Shown: positions 43,892-53,360 of the stretch, in pieces
Position numbering within the stretch: the stretch's first letter is position 1
Layout: the number at the start of each line of letters is the position of its first letter
Assembly (NCBI RefSeq): GCF_000969415.1
Contig: NZ_JZEX01000088.1
Location: 54,789-118,788, forward strand
Direction of reading: 5' to 3'
Origin: Devosia geojensis
Lineage (GTDB): Bacteria; Pseudomonadota; Alphaproteobacteria; Rhizobiales; Devosiaceae
DNA length: 64,000 nt
Translations under genes and position numbers: made by a program
The notes under the pieces: generated by a model
The model's database searches: none
What the model was told of the DNA's origin: nothing
Seen by the model: only the letters and a program-made list of their open reading frames with translations

Positions 43892-43916
43892 AAGGGCGGG
43901 CTCATCGCCCGCCCTT
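43892..43916 (-). terminator. Terminator of ABC exporter 2
   Basis: AAGGGCGGGC (43892-43901) and GCCCGCCCTT (43907-43916) form a perfect 10-bp stem directly after the stop codon at 43922; on the minus strand CTTGTTCTGG follows. Confidence 0.7.
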
Positions 43917-43921
43917 CCGGA

Positions 43922-45781
43922 TCACTGCGCCGCCACTTCCAGGTCGAGGAACCCGCCGGACTGGCGTTCCCAGAGCTGGGCGTAGTGGCCGCCCGAGGCG
44001 AGGAGCTGGGCGTGGGTGCCCTCCTCGACGATGCGGCCCTTCTCCAGCACCACCAGCCGGTCCATGGCGGCGATGGTGGAGAGGCGGTGGGCGATGGCGA
44101 TGACCGTCTTGCCCTGCATCAGGCTCGTCAGCTGCTCCTGGATCGCGGCTTCCACCTCGCTGTCGAGGGCGGAGGTCGCTTCGTCGAGCACAAGGATCGG
44201 CGCGTTCTTCAAGAGAACCCGGGCGATGGCGATGCGCTGCCGTTGACCGCCCGAGAGCTTGACACCGCGCTCGCCCACATGTGCGTCGTAGCCGGTGCGG
44301 CCCTTGGGGTCGACGAGACCCATGACGACGTCGTGGACGTTGGCGTGCTCGGCGGCGCGGATCATCTCCTCGTCGCTCGCGCCCTGGCGGCCGTACTTGA
44401 TGTTCTCGCGCACCGAGCGGTGCAGGAGCGACGTGTCCTGGCTGACGAGGCCGATCGCGTGGCGCAGGCTCTCCTGCGTCACGTCGCGCACGTCGTGCCC
44501 GTCGATGCGGATCGAGCCCGACTGCACGTCGAACATCCGCAAGGCGAGGTTCACGAGCGTCGACTTGCCCGAGCCCGAGCGCCCGACGAGGCCGATCTTC
44601 TCGCCCGCCTCGACCCTGAGGCTGAACTCGTCGATGACGCTGCCCGTCTTGCCCCGCCAGTAGTTGAACGAGACGTTGTCGTAGACGAGCTCGCCCCGCT
44701 CCACGACCAGGGGCTTGGCCTCGGGCTTGTCGACCATGGTCAGCGGCTGGGCGATGGTATCCATCGAATCCCGCACATTCCCGATCTGGCGGAAGATGTT
44801 CGAGCCGATCTCGAGGATCCAGCCGGACATGTTCATGATCTGGAGCGCGAAGGGCACGACGGTCGCCACGGCCGCCGTGGTCAGGGTGCCGTTGTTCCAG
44901 CCGGCGAGCGCCAGCCACGTGATCGAGACCACGAGGCCCGCATTCAGGATGAAGAGGGTCGACCACATATAGGTGAAGACCTTCATCAGCTTCCTGAACT
45001 CGACGGTGTGCTCGGTGACCGACTCGGCGACATAGGCATCCTCGTGCCCGTCGGTCGAGAAGGTCTTCAGGGTCTGGATGTTGGTGTAGCTGTCGACGAT
45101 GCGGCCCGTCATGACCGACTTGGCCTCCGAGAGCTCCTCGGAGTGCCGGGCGATCAGCGGCATGACGATGACGAAGAGGATGGCATAGAGCAGCATCCAT
45201 ACCGCCACCGGCACCAGCAGCACCGGGTCCATGCCCGCCAGCACGAAGACGGCGACGACCACGAAGATCAGCGCGTACCAGGCCGCATCGATGCCGAGGT
45301 TCACCGCCGTCTCGATGGACTCGCCCGCCTGCATGATCTTGTTGGCGATGCGGCCGGCAAAATCGTTCTGGAAGAAGGTCCAGCTCTGGCGGATGACGTG
45401 CCAATGGCTCTGCCAACGCACGATATTGACGAGGTTGGGCACGATCGAGTGGTTGCGAATGAGCGTATCGAGGAGGAAGGCGGTGGGACGCACCACCACC
45501 ACGACGGCGATCATCATCAGGAACGCCGGCCAGTGGGCCGAGAAGATCTCGCCCGGAGGCGTGTCGGAAAGCATCCCCACGATCATGCCGACGAAGATCG
45601 GCATCATCGCATCGGCTATGGAACCGATGGCGACCAGCACGAACCGGATGACGAAGACCATACGGAACTGGTCGAGGAAGTAGATGAGGAAACGCTTGAG
45701 GCCCATGGGCGGCTGCCGGTTCTTGGCGAGCGCGGTGGGCGAATAGAGATGGTCGAAGAAGGAGACGACGCGGTCTAGCAT
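43922..45781 (-). CDS. ABC exporter, fused permease/ATPase (copy 2 of 3)
   Basis: 619-aa MsbA/ABCB-type half-transporter. Six membrane helices (about 35-335), then the ATPase domain with Walker A GRSGSGKST, signature [14 protein letters not shown], Walker B ILVLDEATSALD and AIAHRLST. The ATPase part is nearly identical over long stretches to copies 1 and 3, while the membrane domains differ more. The ribosome site before ATG 45781 is weak (GAGCCAATAAA). A 23-codon reading frame with a strong site lies upstream at 45863-45934. Confidence 0.9.
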   Translation of the reverse strand: MLDRVVSFFDHLYSPTALAKNRQPPMGLKRFLIYFLDQFRMVFVIRFVLVAIGSIADAMMPIFVGMIVGMLSDTPPGEIFSAHWPAFLMMIAVVVVVRPTAFLLDTLIRNHSIVPNLVNIVRWQSHWHVIRQSWTFFQNDFAGRIANKIMQAGESIETAVNLGIDAAWYALIFVVVAVFVLAGMDPVLLVPVAVWMLLYAILFVIVMPLIARHSEELSEAKSVMTGRIVDSYTNIQTLKTFSTDGHEDAYVAESVTEHTVEFRKLMKVFTYMWSTLFILNAGLVVSITWLALAGWNNGTLTTAAVATVVPFALQIMNMSGWILEIGSNIFRQIGNVRDSMDTIAQPLTMVDKPEAKPLVVERGELVYDNVSFNYWRGKTGSVIDEFSLRVEAGEKIGLVGRSGSGKSTLVNLALRMFDVQSGSIRIDGHDVRDVTQESLRHAIGLVSQDTSLLHRSVRENIKYGRQGASDEEMIRAAEHANVHDVVMGLVDPKGRTGYDAHVGERGVKLSGGQRQRIAIARVLLKNAPILVLDEATSALDSEVEAAIQEQLTSLMQGKTVIAIAHRLSTIAAMDRLVVLEKGRIVEEGTHAQLLASGGHYAQLWERQSGGFLDLEVAAQ

Positions 45782-45862
45782 TTTATTGGCTCATTGCTTG
45801 CGCGCGAGAAGACTCGCAGCGCGCTTACTGAAGCCGCGCCTGATCTTGGAAAAAGTCGAGGA

Positions 45863-45934
45863 TCAGGTTCGGAGTCGGTCCAGCGGATGGCTATTGCGGG
45901 CGACGGAGGGCAGATTGATCGCGATGTCTCCCAT
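45863..45934 (-). CDS. Possible 23-aa small protein or leader peptide
   Basis: Short frame starting ATG at 45934 behind a strong AAGGAG at good spacing; the product starts MGDIAINLPSV and ends DRLRT. It lies 81 bp upstream of ABC exporter 2 on the same strand. The strong ribosome site contrasts with the weak one of the exporter gene, so a leader peptide or a small partner protein is possible. There is no family match I can name and conservation is untested. Confidence 0.35.
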   Translation of the reverse strand: MGDIAINLPSVARNSHPLDRLRT

Positions 45935-46108
45935 GGGAGTCTCCTTGATGATGGGTTTGAATCGTTGCAGTTGCGATTGAGGGGTGAATCGCTACCCCTG
46001 GCCGCGGCGGCCTGCAAGAGGCAATGGCCGGTCCTGCGGCCATTTGCGGATGATGGCTGCAGGACGTTGCGCTGGAGGTACACCTTCCGGCTCACATAGC
46101 GGAAGGTT

Positions 46109-46273
46109 GGCACCCTCCCTTCTCCCCTTGTGGGAGAAGGTGCCCGAAGGGCGGATGAGGGGTGGTGCAACAACCAGCGCCGGTACACTCGGCGGCATCG
46201 CGGACCCCTCACCCTGATTTTCCGCTGGACGCGGAAAATCTGTCCCTCTCCCACAAGGGGAGAGGGGTAGTCG
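46109..46273. repeat. Inverted-pair palindromic repeat (CTCCCCTTGTGGGAG type)
   Basis: Two units, CTTCTCCCCTTGTGGGAGAAGG (about 46118-46140, quoted in part) and CTCTCCCACAAGGGGAGAGGGG (about 46246-46267), face each other with GATGAGGGGT/ACCCCTCACC between. Similar pyrimidine/purine hairpins occur at 51122-51150 and 63812-63927, so this is a second dispersed repeat family. Confidence 0.65.
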
Positions 46274-46282
46274 TGCCCGCCC

Positions 46283-48145
46283 CTACTCCGCCGCTTCTTC
46301 GGCCTGCTCGACGTCGATGAAGCCGCCGGACTGGCGGTGCCAGAGGCGGGCATAGGTGCCGCCGAGCTCGAGGAGCTCGGAATGCGTGCCCTCTTCCACG
46401 ATCTCGCCTTCGTCGATGATGACCAACCGGTCCATCGCCGCAATGGTCGACAGGCGGTGGGCGATGGCGATCACCGTCTTGCCCTGCATCAGGCGCTGGA
46501 GCTGGCTCTGGATGGCCGCTTCCACCTCGCTGTCGAGGGCGGAGGTCGCTTCGTCGAGCACGAGGATCGGCGCGTTCTTCAAGAGCACGCGGGCGATGGC
46601 GATGCGCTGGCGCTGCCCGCCCGAGAGCTTGACGCCCCGTTCGCCCACGTGCGCGTCGTACCCCTTGCGGCCCTTGGGATCGGTGAGATTGAGGATGAAG
46701 TCCTCCGCCTCGGCGAGCTTTGCGGCCTGCCGCATCTCTTCCTCGCTGGCATCGGGACGGCCATAAAGGATGTTCTCGCGGACGGACCGGTGCAGCAGGG
46801 AGGTATCCTGCGTGACGACGCCGATGTTCTCGCGCAGCGAATCCTGCGTCACCTCGGCGATATCCTTGCCGTCGATGAGGATGCGCCCGTCCTGCCGGTC
46901 GTAGAAGCGCAGGAGCAGGTTCACGATCGTGGACTTGCCCGCGCCTGACCGCCCCACGAGGCCGATCTTCTCGCCCGGCCGGATGTGGAGGTTGAGTGCG
47001 TCGATGACGCCGCCCTTCTTGCCGTAGTGGAAGGAGACATTCTCGAAACGGATGTCGCCCTCGACCTTGCCGATCGGCTTGGCGCTAGGCTTGTCGGTGA
47101 CTATGCGTGGCATCGAGATCGACGAGATGCCGTCGCGCACCGTGCCGATGTTCTCGAACAGCGCCGACATCTCCCACATCACCCACTGGCTCATGCCCTG
47201 GAAGCGCATGACGAGGGCGAGCGCGATGCCGAGCGCGCCCGGCGTCAGGCTGCCGCCGAGCCAGGCCCAGATGCCGAGCGCGGCGACCGAGGCGAGGAGC
47301 GCGTAGTTGGAAAAGAGGATCGACACCTGCAGCACGGTAAAGAGCCGCATCTGCCGGTGGACGGTGCCGAGGAACTCGTCCATCGCCTCGCGGGCGTAAC
47401 CTTCCTCGCGGTTGGAATGCGAGAAGAGCTTGACGGTCGCAATGTTGGTGTAGCTGTCGACGACGCGCCCGGTCATCAGCGAACGGGCGTCCGCCTGCTG
47501 TTCGGCGATCTTGGCGAGCCGCGGGATGAAATAGAACATCATGCCGACATAGGCGGCGAGCCAGACGAGGAACGGCAGAGCCAGCATCGGGTCGGCCGAG
47601 CCGACGAGGATCACCGCGCCGGTGAAGTACACCGACACATAGACGAGGATGTCGAGCACCTTCATCGCCACCTCGCGCACGGCAAGCGAGGTCTGCATCA
47701 GCTTGGCGCCGATGCGGCCGGCGAACTCGTCCTGGAAGTAGCTCATCGACTGGCGGATGATGTAGCGGTGCGTCATCCAGCGGATGCGCTGCGGGAAATT
47801 GCCTAGCAGCGTCTGGTGCATGGTCAGCGTCGAGGTGAGGATGAGCAGCGGCATCACCACGAGGATGAACGCGCCCATGAGCATGAGCCGCCCGCCTTCC
47901 TCGGCAAGGAAGGTCGCGCGGTCCGCGTTGACGAGCCAGTCAACGATATCGGCGACGAAGCCGTAGAGCATGATCTCGCCGGCCGCGATCAGCGCCGAGG
48001 TGACAGCCATCAGCGCCAGCCACTTCTTGGCGCCGTGGCTATAGTGCAGGCAGAAGGCGATCAGCCCCTTGGGGGGCTCGGCCGGTTCGGCGGGCGGATA
48101 GGGCTCGAGGCGCGTTTCGAACCAGTTGAATAGGGCCCTAAGCAT
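46283..48145 (-). CDS. ABC exporter, fused permease/ATPase (copy 3 of 3)
   Basis: 620-aa MsbA/ABCB-type half-transporter starting at ATG 48145 (AAAGGAC upstream). Membrane domain about residues 35-340, ATPase domain with Walker A GRSGAGKST, signature [14 protein letters not shown], Walker B ILVLDEATSALD, AIAHRLST. All catalytic residues are intact. First gene of the tandem triplet in transcription order, with its own upstream region shared with the divergent pepN gene. Confidence 0.9.
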   Translation of the reverse strand: MLRALFNWFETRLEPYPPAEPAEPPKGLIAFCLHYSHGAKKWLALMAVTSALIAAGEIMLYGFVADIVDWLVNADRATFLAEEGGRLMLMGAFILVVMPLLILTSTLTMHQTLLGNFPQRIRWMTHRYIIRQSMSYFQDEFAGRIGAKLMQTSLAVREVAMKVLDILVYVSVYFTGAVILVGSADPMLALPFLVWLAAYVGMMFYFIPRLAKIAEQQADARSLMTGRVVDSYTNIATVKLFSHSNREEGYAREAMDEFLGTVHRQMRLFTVLQVSILFSNYALLASVAALGIWAWLGGSLTPGALGIALALVMRFQGMSQWVMWEMSALFENIGTVRDGISSISMPRIVTDKPSAKPIGKVEGDIRFENVSFHYGKKGGVIDALNLHIRPGEKIGLVGRSGAGKSTIVNLLLRFYDRQDGRILIDGKDIAEVTQDSLRENIGVVTQDTSLLHRSVRENILYGRPDASEEEMRQAAKLAEAEDFILNLTDPKGRKGYDAHVGERGVKLSGGQRQRIAIARVLLKNAPILVLDEATSALDSEVEAAIQSQLQRLMQGKTVIAIAHRLSTIAAMDRLVIIDEGEIVEEGTHSELLELGGTYARLWHRQSGGFIDVEQAEEAAE

Positions 48146-48450
48146 TGTTCTTGTCCTTTGATGCCGTTCGCTCAGGGCGACACCGCTACAACCTCAAGTC
48201 TGCTTGAGGTCAAGGGGGCGACCGGGAGCGAACGGGCTCCTCGGGTTATCGTTGGATTACGCGCCCGATGCGACAGGAAGATGTTGTGCATCGAGGGCCG
48301 CGCGCCGCGGACCGCCGGTCTCCTCCCCAATCCCGTCCCAATTGACGCAATGATTAGGTTGGCGGTTGCGAGCCGCGTAGAATACATGGAACGGGTCGAG
48401 TCGGCTATCGTCTGACCCATCACAAAAATCCCGCTTTACGGAAGCCCCGC
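48146..48450. other. Divergent intergenic region, ABC exporter 3 / pepN
   Basis: 305 bp between divergent genes. It must hold promoters for both, but I could not pick a convincing -35/-10 pair. No gene, hairpin or repeat of the families seen elsewhere is evident. Confidence 0.6.
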
Positions 48451-51087
48451 ATGCGCACCGAAACCGAGCACACGATCTATCTCAAGGACTATGCGCCGAC
48501 GCCCTATACCATCGTCAGCGTCGACCTCGACTTTGGGATCGCCCCGGATACGACGAAGGTGCGCGCGCAATTGACCATCGAGCCGCGCGAGGGAACGGCG
48601 GCCGGCACGCCGCTGGTGCTCGACGGCGAAGAGCTGAAGCTTGAGGAGATCGCCATCGACGGAGCGCCCCTGGTGCTCTCGGCCTATGCGGCGGACGCCA
48701 ACGGGCTGACCGTCGTCAACCCGCCGCAGAGGCGGTTCGTCCTCGAAACGCTGGTCGCGATCACGCCTGAAACCAATACGCGGCTGATGGGACTCTACCG
48801 CTCCAGCGGCGTCTGGTGCACGCAGTGCGAGCCGGAAGGCTTCCGCCGCATCACCTACTACCTCGACCGGCCGGATATCCTTGCGACCTTCAAGGTGCGC
48901 ATGACCGCCGATGAGGCGCTGGCGCCGGTGCTGCTGGCCAACGGCAACCTCGTCTCGCGCGGGAGTCTTGGCAACGGGCAGCATTTCGCCGTGTGGGAGG
49001 ACCCGTTCCCCAAGCCCGCCTATCTCTTCGCGCTGGTCGCGGGCGACCTCGGCTCGATCACCGACACCTATACGACGGGTTCCGGCCGCAAGGTCGACCT
49101 TGCCATCTATTGCGCGCACGGCAAGGAGGAGCAGTGCCTGTGGGCCATGGACAGCCTCAAGCGCTCCATGGCCTGGGACGAGAAGCGGTTCGGGCGCGAG
49201 TACGACCTCGACGTCTTCAACATCGTCGCCGTCTCCGACTTCAATTTCGGCGCGATGGAGAACAAGGGGCTCAACATCTTCAACGATCGGCTGGTGTTCG
49301 CCAGGCCCGAGACGGCGACCGACGCCGACTACGAGTCGATCGAGCGGGTCATCGCGCACGAATACTTCCACAACTGGACCGGCAACCGCATTACCTGCCG
49401 CGACTGGTTCCAGCTCTGCCTCAAGGAGGGGCTGACGGTCTACCGCGACCAGGAATTCACCAGCGACGAGCGCAGCCGCGCCGTCAAGCGCATATCGGAC
49501 GTGGTGACGCTGCGCGCCACTCAGTTCCCGGAAGACGGCGGCCCCCTCGCCCATCCGCCGCGGCCGGACCACTACCGCGAGATCAACAACTTCTATACCC
49601 CGACCGTCTACGAGAAGGGCGCGGAAGTCGTGCGCATGCTCGCCACGCTCCTCGGCCAAGACGGCTTCCGCAAGGGCATGGACCTCTATTTCGAGCGGCA
49701 CGACGGGGAAGCGACGACCATCGAGGCGTTCCTCAAGGTGTTCGAGGACGCCAACGAGGTGGATCTTACGCAGTTCAAGACCTGGTACCTGCAGGCGGGC
49801 ACGCCGAAGGTGACGGTCAGCGACAGCTACGACGCCGCGAGCCAGACCTACACGCTCTCGATCTCCCAGGAGACGGCGCCGACACCCGGCGAGCCGGAAA
49901 AGAGCGATGTCGTCCTGCCGATCAAATTCGGGCTCATCGGCCCCAATGGCAGCCCGATGGGCTGGAGTGGGGTGACCGGCGGGGAAGTGAGCGACGACAT
50001 GATCGTGCTGCGCGGCAAGAGCGCCGAGATCACCTTCTCGGGCGTCGCCAGCAGGCCCGTCCCCTCCTTCTTCCGCGAATTCTCCGCGCCGGTGAACCTC
50101 GAGACCGACCTCACGCAGGAGGACCGTCTGTTCCTCGCCCGGCACGACAGCGATCCCTTCAACCGCTGGCAGGCGCTGCAGGACGTGGGGCTGGCGCTGG
50201 TCAAGGACATGGTGGCGGGCAAGCAGACCGACGAAGGCGCCATCGGCGCGCTTTCGGCGGCGATGGACGATACGCTCGCGAGCGGTTCGCTCGACGACGC
50301 GTTCAAGGCGCTGGCCCTCACCCTGCCGGACGAGCAGCTCATCGGGCGCGCGATCGGCAAGGACATCGACCCGGAGGCCATCCACAGGGCCCGGGTGGCC
50401 CTTATCCGCGCGGTGTTCCGGCCGCTGGCGGGCAAGATGCGCGGGGCCTATGTGGCACTCGGCAGCGATGCGCCCTACCAGCCGGATGCAGTGCAGGCCG
50501 GCCGGCGGGCGCTTCGCAACCGCCTGATGGCGCTGCTGGTCACCGCCGATCCTGAGGGTCCGGCGCTCGCAGCCGAGCAATACCGCAACGCGACCAACAT
50601 GACCGACCGGTTCGCCGCGCTCGCCGCCATCGGCGTTGCCTGGACGGCGGACGCCGCTCCGCTCCTCGCAGACTTCCGCACGCGCTTTGCCGGCGACCCG
50701 CTGGTGTTCGACAAATGGCTGGCGGTCAGCGCCCGCGCCGAGGACGAAGGCGTGCTGGAGCGCGTCCAGGCGATCCTCGCCGATCCGACATTCCCCAAGA
50801 ACAACCCCAATCGGCTGCGCTCGCTGGTCGGCAGCTTCGCCATGAACAATCCGGTGCAGTTCACCAGGGCCGACGGGGCGGGCTTCCGGTTCGTCACCCA
50901 GTTCGTCGCCGACGTCGACACTCGCAACCCGCAGGTCGCCGCCCGCGTGCTGACGGGCTTCCGCGTCTGGCCGATGCTGGAGGCGACCCGGCGGGAGGCG
51001 GCACGCGAGGCGCTGACGGCACTCAAGGAGAGCGAGGGGCTGAGCCGCAATACATCGGACATCCTGACGCGGATGCTGGGGGAATAA
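48451..51087 (+). CDS. pepN: Aminopeptidase N (M1 family)
   Basis: 878-aa zinc aminopeptidase, the normal size for the bacterial PepN group. Substrate-binding GAMEN motif in FGAMENKGL near residue 268, zinc motif HEYFH starting at H304 with the downstream Glu in WFQLCLKEGLTV, and Tyr in YEKGAEVV near residue 388 for transition-state binding. Cytoplasmic enzyme that removes N-terminal residues from peptides. Stands alone. Confidence 0.95.
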   Translation: MRTETEHTIYLKDYAPTPYTIVSVDLDFGIAPDTTKVRAQLTIEPREGTAAGTPLVLDGEELKLEEIAIDGAPLVLSAYAADANGLTVVNPPQRRFVLETLVAITPETNTRLMGLYRSSGVWCTQCEPEGFRRITYYLDRPDILATFKVRMTADEALAPVLLANGNLVSRGSLGNGQHFAVWEDPFPKPAYLFALVAGDLGSITDTYTTGSGRKVDLAIYCAHGKEEQCLWAMDSLKRSMAWDEKRFGREYDLDVFNIVAVSDFNFGAMENKGLNIFNDRLVFARPETATDADYESIERVIAHEYFHNWTGNRITCRDWFQLCLKEGLTVYRDQEFTSDERSRAVKRISDVVTLRATQFPEDGGPLAHPPRPDHYREINNFYTPTVYEKGAEVVRMLATLLGQDGFRKGMDLYFERHDGEATTIEAFLKVFEDANEVDLTQFKTWYLQAGTPKVTVSDSYDAASQTYTLSISQETAPTPGEPEKSDVVLPIKFGLIGPNGSPMGWSGVTGGEVSDDMIVLRGKSAEITFSGVASRPVPSFFREFSAPVNLETDLTQEDRLFLARHDSDPFNRWQALQDVGLALVKDMVAGKQTDEGAIGALSAAMDDTLASGSLDDAFKALALTLPDEQLIGRAIGKDIDPEAIHRARVALIRAVFRPLAGKMRGAYVALGSDAPYQPDAVQAGRRALRNRLMALLVTADPEGPALAAEQYRNATNMTDRFAALAAIGVAWTADAAPLLADFRTRFAGDPLVFDKWLAVSARAEDEGVLERVQAILADPTFPKNNPNRLRSLVGSFAMNNPVQFTRADGAGFRFVTQFVADVDTRNPQVAARVLTGFRVWPMLEATRREAAREALTALKESEGLSRNTSDILTRMLGE

Positions 51088-51707
51088 GGGTTGTGCCCCA
51101 TAGGCACCGAGGTGCGGCCTGCCCCTTCCTCCCCCTTGTGGGGAAGGAGGTGCAGGCCACCCGCACGGCGCGTTGCGCCCCGTCGATCAGCACTGAAATC
51201 TTCACCTCCACCTGCTGTCATCCCGGCGAAAGCCGGGATCCAGTACACACGCTGGCCGGCGGTCGTGCGCCACCACGCCACCACCCCTGATGTCACCCCG
51301 GCGAAGGCCGGGGCCCATCCTGAGATACGGCCCCAGCCGCAAGGTGTATGAATGGGGCAGGAGTGCATAGCCGCTCCTCCCAAGCCTGCTGATGCGTTCA
51401 GGGCGGAATCCCGGCCTTCGCCGGGATGACAGCCGGTGGGGTGGGGATGTTTGGTGCCCAAACCACTCGTGTCCGGCTCCGGCCACGGCGGGAGTGAGGT
51501 GAGCGGACCACCCCGACCGACATGGTTAAAATGCTCTTAACATTAGAAGAATTTTTCTTCTCGCCTAAGTGATTCTGGCGACTCGCGAATTCGCGATCAC
51601 CCCGTAGGGAGCGCCGGCGAGGGTCTGGACACGATTCATGGGCTGATTCATTGTCTCGACCAGGGCAAATCGGGCGGGGCAATCCGATTCAGAAGATGGA
51701 GAGTTTG
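51088..51707. other. Intergenic region with repeat cluster, pepN / histidine kinase
   Basis: 620 bp without a supported gene. It holds a pyrimidine-rich hairpin repeat (51122-51150), a cluster of three CCCGGCGAAAGCCGGG-type units (51217-51430), and a unique AT-richer stretch (51520-51600) with a small GAAGAA-TTC-TTC-like hairpin near 51545-51559 that may belong to the promoter of the kinase gene. Confidence 0.65.
51217..51430. repeat. Cluster of three GTCATCCCGGCGAAAGCCGGG repeat units
   Basis: Units at 51217-51246 and 51292-51320 are in plus orientation (the second with GTCACCCCGGCGAAGGCCGG) and one at 51406-51430 is inverted. They belong to the same family as 43703-43853. Confidence 0.75.
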
Positions 51708-53357
51708 ATGCGGTCGTCGGATGTTTCCGACGCCGGGGCCGAAGGATTCGGCTCTGGCCAACAGACGAGCAAAGCAAAGACTGCCGGGGCCGCCCCGGCC
51801 TTCCTCAATCCTATCTCGCCCGTCTCGGTCGCCGTCGCGCTCACCGCCTTCCTTGCCGCCACCCTCTTCGTCATCTTCGACACCGCCCGCACCCTGGAGG
51901 ATGCGCGCGGGCAGCTACGGCTCATCGGCCGGGCGGTGGTCGCCGACCTGATGGAAACGCCGGGGCTCGACGCCGAGGCGATGGCGCAGTTACCGAAGGC
52001 CTATTCGCCGGCCGTCGCGGCGCGAGTGGTGGAGACCGACCTTGCTGATACCCCTCCACTCGTCGCCTACCGTTTCCAGGTGCCGGAGATCGGCATCGTC
52101 GAGCTGCGGCACGACGTTGCGGCCGCGCTCTCGGGCGTGCTGCCGCGCGGCGCCGGCGCCTATCTCGTGGCGATCATCATCGGCGTGCTGGCGCTGCGCC
52201 GCCGCGAGGTGGCTCCGCCCGCGCCGGCGCCCGTCAATAATCTGGACAACCTCGTCGCGGCCATCCCCTACGGCGTTGCCTGCTGGAGCCGCAACGGCAC
52301 CCTCATCGCCTGCAATGAGCGCTACCGCGCCAGCATCGGCAGCGGGGCGGACGAGGCGATCGTCTATGGCGAGGCGGTCAAGCGCCTGATCGGCGCCGGC
52401 TATATGAAGATGGTGGCTGATGGCGAGGCCAACCGGGTGCTGGAGCTGCACCGGGGCGACGGCAGCTGCCTCCTCATCGATGAGCGGCCGTTCGGCAGGG
52501 AAGGGTTCGTCACCCTCGTCTCGGACGTCACCGAGCGCAAGCGCACCGATGCGCTGCTCACCAACATCCGCGAAGAGCAGCGCCTGCTCGCCCGCCGCTA
52601 CCACGAGGAAAAGCTCAAGGCCGAGGCGGCGAGCCGCTCCAAGACCAATTTCCTCGCGCACCTCAGCCACGACATCCGCACGCCCTTGAACCACATCATC
52701 GGCTTTGCCGAGCTGATCCGGCACCAGACCTACGGGCCGCTGGGGGACGCGCGGTACCTGGAATATGTGCAGAACATCAAGTCCTCGGGCGAGCTGCTGC
52801 TCGATTCCTTCGCCACCATCCTCGACCTGGCTGAGCTGGAGAGCGGGCAGAAGGTGCTGAAGACCGAGCCCGTGGCGATCGACGACCTCATCGCCTCCGT
52901 CGCCACCCGCTTCAAGCCGCAGGCGGTGCGCGCGGGCGTGCGCTTCGAGCTCGGCGAGGGGTGCGGCTCGGTGCTGACCGGCGATCGGTTCAGCCTCACC
53001 CGCATGCTCTCCAATATCGTCGAGAACGCCATCCGCTTCACTCCGGCTGGCGGGCGCATCACGCTCGCAGCGTTCGCTGCGACCGACGGCGTCGTGCTCG
53101 AAGTCTCCGACACCGGCCTCGGCATGAGCGCCGAGCGGCTGGAGAGCCTGGCGCATCCGTTCGCGCTCGGAGACGCGAGCTTCACCCGCGAGAACGGGGG
53201 GCTCGGCCTCGGCATCCCCATCGCGCGCGCCATCGCCGAGCTCAGCGGCGGACGCATGGCCATCGATTCGAGCCCGGCGCTCGGCACAACCGTCGCCTTC
53301 TCGCTGCCGCTGCGGACGGGCGAAGCGGCGCTGCCGGCGACGCAGGCGGCAGCCTGA
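51708..53357 (+). CDS. Orphan sensor histidine kinase with PAS domain
   Basis: 549-aa membrane kinase. The start at 51708 has GGAGAG upstream. Membrane helices at about residues 37-57 and 148-163 bracket a small periplasmic region; a PAS domain follows (about 180-285), then HisKA with the phospho-acceptor H321 in HLSHDIRTPLNHIIGF and an HATPase domain with N-box IVENAIRFTP, G1 VSDTGLGMS and G2 GGLGLGIPIARA. No response regulator gene is adjacent, so its partner is elsewhere. The H-box resembles PleC/DivJ-class kinases of alphaproteobacteria. Confidence 0.87.
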   Translation: MRSSDVSDAGAEGFGSGQQTSKAKTAGAAPAFLNPISPVSVAVALTAFLAATLFVIFDTARTLEDARGQLRLIGRAVVADLMETPGLDAEAMAQLPKAYSPAVAARVVETDLADTPPLVAYRFQVPEIGIVELRHDVAAALSGVLPRGAGAYLVAIIIGVLALRRREVAPPAPAPVNNLDNLVAAIPYGVACWSRNGTLIACNERYRASIGSGADEAIVYGEAVKRLIGAGYMKMVADGEANRVLELHRGDGSCLLIDERPFGREGFVTLVSDVTERKRTDALLTNIREEQRLLARRYHEEKLKAEAASRSKTNFLAHLSHDIRTPLNHIIGFAELIRHQTYGPLGDARYLEYVQNIKSSGELLLDSFATILDLAELESGQKVLKTEPVAIDDLIASVATRFKPQAVRAGVRFELGEGCGSVLTGDRFSLTRMLSNIVENAIRFTPAGGRITLAAFAATDGVVLEVSDTGLGMSAERLESLAHPFALGDASFTRENGGLGLGIPIARAIAELSGGRMAIDSSPALGTTVAFSLPLRTGEAALPATQAAA

Positions 53358-53360
53358 CCG

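Larger units (their letters stand above)
43584..43921. other. Intergenic region between ABC exporters 1 and 2
   Basis: 338 bp without a supported gene. It holds the inverted-pair repeat element 43703-43853 and the terminator of ABC exporter 2 at 43892-43916. A possible promoter for exporter 1 was not recognised. Confidence 0.7.
45782..46282. other. Intergenic region between ABC exporters 2 and 3
   Basis: 501 bp. From left to right it holds a possible 23-codon leader reading frame (45863-45934, minus), then an inverted-pair palindromic repeat (46109-46273) with an internal perfect 10-bp hairpin GATTTTCCGC/GCGGAAAATC (46216-46240) that may help end transcription of exporter 3. No larger gene is supported. 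Confidence 0.7.

Noticed and set aside
41685..43985. 766-codon plus-strand frame over ABC exporter 1
   Set aside because: It crosses the exporter start and an intergenic repeat and shows no domain, while the minus strand carries all ABC motifs.
48158..48415. 85-codon plus-strand frame upstream of pepN
   Set aside because: No ribosome site, no domain, and it fills a divergent promoter region.
48436..50580. 714-codon frame antisense to pepN
   Set aside because: pepN has complete GAMEN and HEXXH motifs over the same bases; the antisense product has no motif.
43703..51430. Regularly repeated units considered as a CRISPR array
   Set aside because: Units are few, self-palindromic, irregularly spaced and in both orientations, with no cas genes; they fit intergenic palindromic elements.
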